Positions 57,307-64,000 of a stretch of DNA of 64,000 bases are shown piece by piece. The DNA lies in contig JASWJB010000065.1 in assembly GCA_032433595.1 (NCBI GenBank), positions 1-64,000 on the forward strand, read 5' to 3'. The notes under the pieces are model-generated. The model did no database searches. It worked only from the letters and a program-made list of their open reading frames with translations, and was not told the DNA's origin. The stretch is from Conoideocrella luteorostrata. Taxonomy: Eukaryota; Ascomycota; Sordariomycetes; Hypocreales; Clavicipitaceae. The translations under genes and the position numbers were made by a program. Each line of letters starts with the position of its first letter. The stretch's first letter is position 1.

Positions 57307-60300
57307 GATGCCTCTCCCTAGCTGTACGTACGTAATGGGTTGTGTTGCCTCTCTAAGCACCCTTCGCAATGTATCAGGTTGCAGGATAGACTGGGGTTCC
57401 GTGGCAGAAATCGACAGGTTCGACAGGCCGCGAATGGTGTTCTCGATATAAATCACCCAAAGCGGATATTTGCTGCCGAAATGCGGGTCAAGAAACCGAC
57501 CAGAAGAAAGTGTACAGAATAAACAAGGTGAATTTTTAGAAGAGAAAAAAGGCTGCTAGGCTAGTTTAGCCAGAAGAAAACAACACTTCCCAAGACTAGA
57601 GACGGATGGGTCGAATTCGGAGCCTCTGCCTCCCCCCTGTGTGTATGTGATGAAAAGAAGAAGGAAGCAAGTCAAGCAGGGCAAACCGGGCTAAAGACAT
57701 TTAACGAGAACAACGAGCTAACACAAAACAAAACAGCACATAACTACCCCGTACTCCGTACACACAATGTAATAGTCAGGGCGTAGGCTGAAGAGGAATA
57801 GTGATGTGGATGCTCATGTGGGGGGAGCGTTTGTCATGCCGGAAAACCAACAGCTGGCCATCTCCATCTCCTCTGAATCACCAAGGCTCCGGCTCGCCCG
57901 GTGTGCTGCATGATTGTGCATGTTGCAATGAGATGTCGGCAGACACTTAGTTTCCTCCCTTGCTTTTCTCGGAGCAGCAAGCATGGCAGAACGAGATGGT
58001 CGATACATGTTCGGCGTGTGCAAAGGATCCACCCGAAAGGATTCTCCGACGTGGAACTGTACACACGTACGATACTCTTCACTCTACTCCGTATAAGTCG
58101 AGAAAAGAGCCCAGGGATTCTGATCAGACCGGGGACGTGGCGGAAGCTTTACCATATTAAGCGGAGGCTAGGCACTTGAGCAGTTGCGCCAGTTGCGCCA
58201 GTTGCTCCAGGTGCGCCAGGTGAGGAAAGATGGCGCCAGAAGCGGGTTCCGCGGTCAACGGGGGAAACGAAGCACAAATGGCGGGTGCAACGCCGACACA
58301 CGATATACGGTACACACCAAGGGGCCAATAAAGCATAAAGAGGCCGAATACGTGCGACGACTTTCGCGCCAGGTGGACTCTTCAATGTGTCATTTGCTAA
58401 ACGACGAATGCTTTCCACCAGTGCCCGTCTTGAGTCAGTCAGATAGTACCACAGGGCGTAGAAGTGCGTCGGGCAACAGAGGAAAGAGCGATGGCCGTGC
58501 CAAGATAATCATTCGTCGCCTACGGAGTACAGAGGCAATGGCTGTCTGTTTGCGATGAAATGCACAAGCGGTTATACGGAAAGGCGCAAGTGGTGAACGC
58601 CAAGTCAAGTCTGTATGGCAGGATGTGTCGAAGTGAGTCATTCGGAGAGTCAGTCACCAATTAGCTAACTAGTTACAACGTGGAGACGTTGAGTTTCTTC
58701 GGAGTACTCTGTTTTGTACGGAGCACAGAGAAAGTTGTCTCATCCCGCCTTACCACGTGCGATTTGCCTTTCTGGCTGCGGCGGACGGAGAATACGGTCC
58801 AGATACAATACACTGTTGATGAATTCTACCGGGCAATTTTTACATAAGCTTACCGTGCTACAGTCATTACAGTTTACTCCGTACATACATTGAATTGAAA
58901 GCAGCAGAAAGGTGGAAGGGCTTGGATAACCCCGTCGCCTGTAACAGTTCGGGTCCGGGCATCAAGTGCTAGCCCCAAGCTACTTTAGTCCGTTGGCTTG
59001 AAATTTCTTCTCGGCCCATTCGAGTCGACGGATGTTCCCCAGCGCCACCGCGGGGGGCCCTTGAAGGGGCTTCAGCGGCGGCAGGCAAACAGCCCACCTT
59101 CTGCTCACCCCCAGCAGCATGACGATCCAGCCGTGAGAGTCAGGTTCAAGATTTTCTTCTATTCTTCCGTAAGCTCACACAAGGTAAAATGCTATTTTCC
59201 AGCTATACCGTCGTCAACTCCAGGACTCACGGTACTGCGTACAATATCGACTTCAACGTCGGCTTCGGCTCCGGCGATAGTCGGATATAATCATCTCTTA
59301 GCGAAAATGGTCGTCGACGCCACATCACCACGCCTTTGCTCCGCAATATGGGCCAGCACCACTCACTAGGCCTGACGTTTTAATCCTGGCTGCTGCCGGC
59401 CAACTCAACTTTAAAAGGCTGAACTTCGGCGTCGCTTAAGATTCGTCGTCCGCTTGTAGGTCACAGCGCATGCACGTCCGTTGCTGATTGATTGTCATGC
59501 CCACGGGGAATGGAGCCCGTCAAGATTTGTTTGCCACGCCGGGACTTGCACCCGTGAGCTAGACTGCTGCAATCAATCCATCCCTGCTACTTACTAATTC
59601 GCCTGTCTATTGTTCCAGCCTGCATACCGCTCGGCGCCGCAATCTGATGAACATCCCGGATTTCACGTTCAATGCCTCGCTCAACCACAGGAGTGTGGAG
59701 TCCCGTCTCTAACCGCCGAACAAAGCCTACCGGTTGCGGTGCGCTCGACCTTAATCGTGCAGTCATCGGTCAACATCACATTAAATATTGTTGTCAAGAT
59801 ACATATCCCATGTTGACGGTCTCTCACAGGCGGAGATAGGAGATGATTATGGACTATGCCTATCAACTCTTTCATCGTGAGGACCCTCTCTATCATGCTG
59901 GCCCTTTTCTCCCTGGCCTACCATGAAGTGATCGTCGTCCATAGGTGCATCATTTCTCCCGGGCATCCCGTTGATTCCGATGGGTAGGTACACACTCCCC
60001 AGGCATGTGTTTATCTGGTGTATGTCCATCTTCTATATTGTAGTGGCGAAGACAGGGCCAGTATTAGTGTTTGATTCGACGCGATGAGTACAGTTCGAAG
60101 ATTTCCGGCTGCTTATAGGCAGATGATATAGCCATAACCCCAACATGTATACGCTTGTCAGGCTCTTACTACTCCGTATCCCGACCCTATCTGCCTGTAT
60201 GCTTCACATGATTTGAAATTTTCCAACCCAGACGTCAAATTACCTCTGCTGCTAGTCCAAGTGAACCGGCCAACATCAACCAGCTCCTAATACTTATTCC

Positions 60301-61620
60301 AACATAGCTAACCCTTAGCATTAACTCGGGACTAACCCCTTCCCCTCCCGTACATCCTACCCTTGAGCGCTTCCCAATTACCTGTCGAATGGTTATTCCC
60401 GGGCCGACAAACTATTACACGCTACAGCATGTGATGGGCCGAACTCGTAACCCCCTATGCTCCTGTTGACGTCGTCCCCATCGAACGTTCCTGCACCTGC
60501 TATCCTTCCGTGTGAATCACCCAGACTATTCACCTTGCAAAAAAAGACCAAAGCATACGCGTAGTCAGACTGCCCCCTGCAGAAATGTCCTGAATATGTC
60601 TGAAAGCCGCTGAGCAACTCGCTCCATGCTGGGGTCGACACATCGCAAGTACAAGCCGTGCAACGTTGTGTTTCACTAGTTTGTGTGTTTGTTACTGCCT
60701 TGCTAGGAGATATGTGGCATGGCTAGGGGGTAACGCCGTCCGGCGAGGAAATTTCTCTATTCCCACACCGACCAGTCTTATAATACTACCTGGACGTGAA
60801 ATGCATCGCAAACCTTCTGGGGTTTGGAGACTAGATACAGCGACTCGGGAGTGGCTAGATTCGTGCTGTGTCGCGACAAATGAGGTAAGAATGCTGGGCA
60901 ACAAGACACAAGGAGAGCCGGTATAGACGGGAAAATGGGACACACAGGTCATTCAATTAAGTTAATTAGAAATTTAACTATTATTACAATCTTCACCCAG
61001 GGGGGTTGGAAAAGCCTACTCTAGTGGAGGATATGGTCGACAGGACTGCATTTCATGTATCGTGTGTCCGATGTTGCTATCTTCACAGGAACCCCATCCT
61101 TCGCAGGACCACTCGCCCTGTACTTCTTAACCAGCATTTATTAGGGCAAGAATACTTCCAGCGCATAAACCTCTCATCCGTCTCTTAAATAGTGCTGGCA
61201 TTCAGCTAATTGTTGCTCGGCTGTGATGCTTCGGATCCGGATGTGGCCGTGGCTGCGGTTACAACGTCAATAGGGTAGTTGTGCAAGACGTCCGACGTGC
61301 AGGCACGTTGACGCAGTGTCTTCAGCGGGCGGCACATCAAACACAGCAATAGTTCATCCGATTTCCTCGGTTACGGATGCTTCATCACTAGTGTACCCGT
61401 CCCTCCTTTTGGTGCGATATGTCTCATCGATACTGAAACCTCCATTCTGGCCGTACAAGGTTCATCATATACTCTGTGTGGTCTGCGAACTATCTGGCCT
61501 GCTTTTCGAGTTGTGAAATGCCGTGCTAGAGCACGCCTAAGCGAGGGCTAGCCGTCCTCCTGAGACACTCGTGCTCCTGGCCATACAAGCACAGCGCCGT
61601 GCTTGTGCTACACGACTTTC
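57307..61620. other. 4.3-kb gene-free stretch
   Basis: No supported gene on either strand. It includes the ABC-transporter promoter, CGGAGTA/TACTCCG motifs near 57750, 58085, 58520, 58700, 58873 and 60170, and the 9-bp repeat at 58181-58219. Frames such as 59000-59369 and 60393-60641 have no domain signature. A non-coding RNA or decayed gene cannot be excluded. Confidence 0.45.
58181..58219. repeat. CAGTTGCGC 9-bp tandem repeat
   Basis: About 4.3 imperfect copies of CAGTTGCGC in a row. The chance reverse-strand reading is a Gly-Ala-Thr repeat, but no gene supports it. Confidence 0.65.
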
Positions 61621-62826
61621 TTACACCTTTTCAAACAGGTACATCTCAACTCTCTCTGATTCGCGTCCCAAGACAGGCAGTGACAGGACTTCTTTGTCCG
61701 ACATGCTCCAGTCCTCAGCGGCCATCCTATCAAAAAGAGCACGCTCATCATCATGGCGGGGCTTCGTGGCAAGAAACACCTTTGTCGAGAATGTCTTGTC
61801 TTCGGGGTAGAAGTCCTTGTTCAACCGGTGCACTTCAGACAAGGTGCCTACCAGGGCAGGAATGCTATCGACATTGTACGTGCAGTCGCTCAGCATGATG
61901 AGGTCCCAGCGACGGGTCTGAAGCCTTGGTCCAAACCGTCCGTGCCGGCCGTTCTCCCAGTCCAGGTTCTCATACATGACTTGGGCGTAGCCCAGATTGG
62001 ACCCAGATCGCTGGTGGTGCAGGATACCCATGTTTGAGCGTGCTCTGCGTGCTGCACTGGTACAGTCCGTCATCAGAATCGTACATTCTGCCACACCCCT
62101 GGGATAGACTTTGCAGAGACCGATTCCCAGAATGCCAACCCCGCAACCGAGTTCGAGGATGTTGACCCTGTCCTCCTGGTTCAGAATCTTAGACACTTTT
62201 CTCATGCAGCTGCTCTGACTGGTTTCGAGCTGGGGAAACTTGAACGTCCCTGCAATGACGCACAGCGAGACCAGACCGGCGTCCCAAATATGGCAGGCAA
62301 TGCTATTCCCGATCTCTTCGCCAATAAACAATTCCTGGAGGCACTCATCTGGACCACTCAGCACGATTCGTCGCCGCGAAGCATTTTCGTCAAGGTCTGG
62401 CCCACTCAACCCTACCGACACGGGTGAGATAAGTCCATTGTTTCCTTCTCCTTTATCCTTGATGGACGACATGAGAACGTTGTAAGCACTGCCAGCAGAC
62501 AGCGCTGGGTTCGCAGGACCAATGGTCAGCGAGACCGAGTCGCCGCTTTTGATGGCACCGTCTATCTCCCGAGGCAGCGGAAATGTCGGCTTCCATACTT
62601 GTTGGTGTGTTTCCCGATGCAGCATAATCCTTTCCGGTAGGATACAACGCACCATTTTGCAAGGTGACGAAGTAGTATGTGCCCACACAATGAGTTCAAC
62701 GGGATCAGCAGGGCGCAAAAGTTCATCACCCAGGTCATTTCTGATCTCAAAGCAGAGTTGGACATGTATGACGTCTGCGATGTTTGCCATTACCTTTGGC
62801 CATCCTGGAAGTCGTACGTAGTGCAT
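61621..62826 (-). CDS. Family-16-type (METTL21/EEF2KMT-like) methyltransferase
   Basis: This is a 401-residue single-exon frame with a seven-beta-strand SAM-dependent methyltransferase core. Motif I is VNILELGCGVGILGIGL (residues 222-238). The conserved DLIMLSDCTYN block (308-318) is the post-II/IV region typical of lysine methyltransferase family 16 proteins. GEEIGNSIACHIWDAGLVSL is the usual entry block before motif I. The N-terminal 160 residues are extra and not recognised. Likely substrates are lysines of translation factors or chaperones, but the target is inference. The C-terminus ends LGRESERVEMYLFEKV, consistent with a complete fold. Confidence 0.88.
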   Translation of the reverse strand: MHYVRLPGWPKVMANIADVIHVQLCFEIRNDLGDELLRPADPVELIVWAHTTSSPCKMVRCILPERIMLHRETHQQVWKPTFPLPREIDGAIKSGDSVSLTIGPANPALSAGSAYNVLMSSIKDKGEGNNGLISPVSVGLSGPDLDENASRRRIVLSGPDECLQELFIGEEIGNSIACHIWDAGLVSLCVIAGTFKFPQLETSQSSCMRKVSKILNQEDRVNILELGCGVGILGIGLCKVYPRGVAECTILMTDCTSAARRARSNMGILHHQRSGSNLGYAQVMYENLDWENGRHGRFGPRLQTRRWDLIMLSDCTYNVDSIPALVGTLSEVHRLNKDFYPEDKTFSTKVFLATKPRHDDERALFDRMAAEDWSMSDKEVLSLPVLGRESERVEMYLFEKV

Positions 62827-63469
62827 GGTGGTAATGCTGATGCGATGTTAAGATGTTAGGATTGATCTCGAAGATGCTGTTGTTGTTCCTTATAGCAAGT
62901 AGGAGTTCGCTAACCAATTTTGGTGACTAGAAGTCGGAGAAAGTACCATAGAGCATGTTTGAGAGGACGCTGCAATTAAAGCTCTATTTATACTTGGGCT
63001 GTACGGCTAGGGCACAAGCGCAATGAATGGCTGAAGGATCAAAATGTCGTTCGTGATTAGGTTTGAGAACTTTGAATGTGAGAAAGTAACGCCATGATTA
63101 AACTTGCCTCTGCGGTGGCATGACGAACTTTCTGCCATAGCCATAAGCGCCACCCAATAAGGTTGTCGGGTGCACGCTTTAGGCTTAGTCATGCAGGATC
63201 AAACGCAGATTCGGCACATCACGAATGCGACGTTAAGTGCAAAGCTATGGATGCTTAAAATATGCAACCAAAAAAAAAAAAAGGGGGGGTCGAATTGTTT
63301 TGTGTTCTGCTTCCCGACCGAATGATACTACCATATCCACTTAGGTAAGGATAGAATAGACCTGTACGCTTGTTGGTTCATCATCCCTCAATGTTAGATA
63401 AGCGAAGTCGGAGGTCGCCGCGCACGCCTGGCTCGGTGGTCGCCGCTGTTGCTGGTGGCAAGAGTAGGA
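62827..63469. other. Divergent intergenic region
   Basis: This is the shared upstream region of the methyltransferase gene (-) and the deaminase gene (+). It has an A run followed by a G run near 63270-63288. No gene is seen. Confidence 0.5.
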
Positions 63470-63534
63470 GGCATAAAGTTTTTGCTTACTTTTAAGTGTT
63501 TCCTCCGCTAGCGGGCGTGTAAAAACTTTATGCC
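63470..63534. promoter_or_regulatory. Perfect 14-bp inverted repeat upstream of the deaminase gene
   Basis: GGCATAAAGTTTTT (63470-63483) and AAAAACTTTATGCC (63521-63534) are exact reverse complements separated by 37 nt. They lie 140 nt before the deaminase ATG at 63674. They could be a pair of regulator half-sites or a stem-loop in the 5' UTR. No protein is known to bind here from sequence alone. Confidence 0.5.
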
Positions 63535-63673
63535 ACAACTGCATATCGCATCAGCCCCAGATCTAGAGTCAAATAGAGCCCATTGCGCTGCTGCGGCATC
63601 CCAGCTGTCCATATAAGCTATACGCCAGGTAGACAAACTCACCTTGAATAGTACGAAACTAAAACCAGTCACC

Positions 63674-64000
63674 ATGTCCAACTCCTCTGATGCCTCGGAG
63701 CTCATCTCCACGCTCCTCAGAACCGTAGAGGACCGCATCGTGCCTCTCACCCAGCACGGCGTCTCATGCGGCTCCAAAGTGTTCGGCGCCGCCATTCTCT
63801 CCCGCTCTACCCTTCGCCCATTCACCGTGGCCACCAACAACGAGCGAGTCTCGCCCCTCCTCCACGGCGAGATCAACTGCATCCAGCAGTTCTTCACAGT
63901 CGACTACCAAGACCCGTCCGCTCGGCCTGACCCGCAGAAGGACTGTATCTTCTTTGCGACCCACGAACCGTGCAGCCTTTGCCTGAGCGGCATTGCGTGG
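63674..64000 (+). CDS. Zinc-dependent cytidine/dCMP/guanine-type deaminase, partial (cut by window end)
   Basis: The open frame from ATG 63674 (MSNSSDASELISTLLRTV) continues to the window end, 109 codons seen. The two zinc-ligand motifs of the CMP/dCMP deaminase fold are present: HGE in LLHGEINCIQQFF and PCxxC in THEPCSLCLSGI. The Glu of HGE is the proton shuttle. The family deaminates nucleobases or nucleosides such as cytosine, guanine or tRNA adenosine; the fragment does not decide which. A TATA-like ATATAAGC lies about 60 nt upstream of the ATG. The C-terminus is missing only because the window stops. Confidence 0.82.
   Translation, partial: MSNSSDASELISTLLRTVEDRIVPLTQHGVSCGSKVFGAAILSRSTLRPFTVATNNERVSPLLHGEINCIQQFFTVDYQDPSARPDPQKDCIFFATHEPCSLCLSGIAW

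Noticed and set aside
1..64000. CRISPR arrays, rRNA genes, prokaryotic-type operons
   Set aside because: No regularly spaced direct repeats with unique spacers and no rRNA-like sequence; gene structure is eukaryotic.

Overview
The window is nuclear DNA of a filamentous ascomycete. The genes have short introns (about 55-120 nt, GTAAGT-type donors, CTAAY branch points) and the intergenic spaces are long. The protein families are typical of Pezizomycotina: a VWA-Hint protein, a HET-domain remnant, a T1-type BTB protein, an APH-like kinase relic, a PDR transporter and an NmrA-like reductase. The protein style and the many CGGAGTA/TACTCCG palindromes suggest Hypocreales, possibly Clavicipitaceae. 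That placement is inference and was not tested by a search. There are no operons, CRISPR arrays or rRNA genes, and no tRNA gene I could support.

Layout. 1-2.7 kb holds the end of a small inverted-repeat transposon (MITE) and otherwise nothing recognised. 2.7-17 kb has a VWA-Vwaint-Vint protein (+), an intronless 3-ketoacyl-CoA thiolase (-), a coiled-coil protein (-), a small membrane-protein locus (-), a second MITE copy that contains the 10-N assembly gap, and a large leucine-rich-repeat protein (-). 17-33 kb is a gene-poor, partly AT-rich accessory stretch. It has a gene with a probable frameshift, an intact NmrA-like reductase, a three-exon BTB/POZ gene, a 5'-truncated HET gene, a small secreted protein and a frameshifted APH-like kinase relic. 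It also holds a diverged duplication of a promoter-like segment.

34-52 kb is a denser core-like region: a DUF8035-like Arg/Ser-rich protein (+), a secreted serine carboxypeptidase (+), a sterol-desaturase-family hydroxylase (+), a 99-residue membrane protein (-), a seven-helix membrane protein with a PPxY tail (+), a six-exon hotdog thioesterase (-), a third MITE copy in inverted orientation, the TFIIH subunit Tfb2 (+), a Ser-rich uncharacterised protein (-) and a TANGO2/NRDE protein (-). 52-64 kb has a full-size PDR/ABCG transporter (-), a 4.3-kb gene-free stretch, a family-16-type methyltransferase (-) and the start of a zinc-dependent deaminase (+) cut by the window end.

The genes do not form an obvious pathway cluster; they are mostly independent housekeeping or accessory functions. 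The most interesting items are the MITE family with a 5-bp target duplication, the cluster of decaying allorecognition- and kinase-type genes at 17-33 kb, the Hint-domain protein, and a perfect 14-bp inverted repeat in front of the deaminase gene. Exon joins were worked out by hand from splice signals and reading frame, so boundaries may be off by a base or two.
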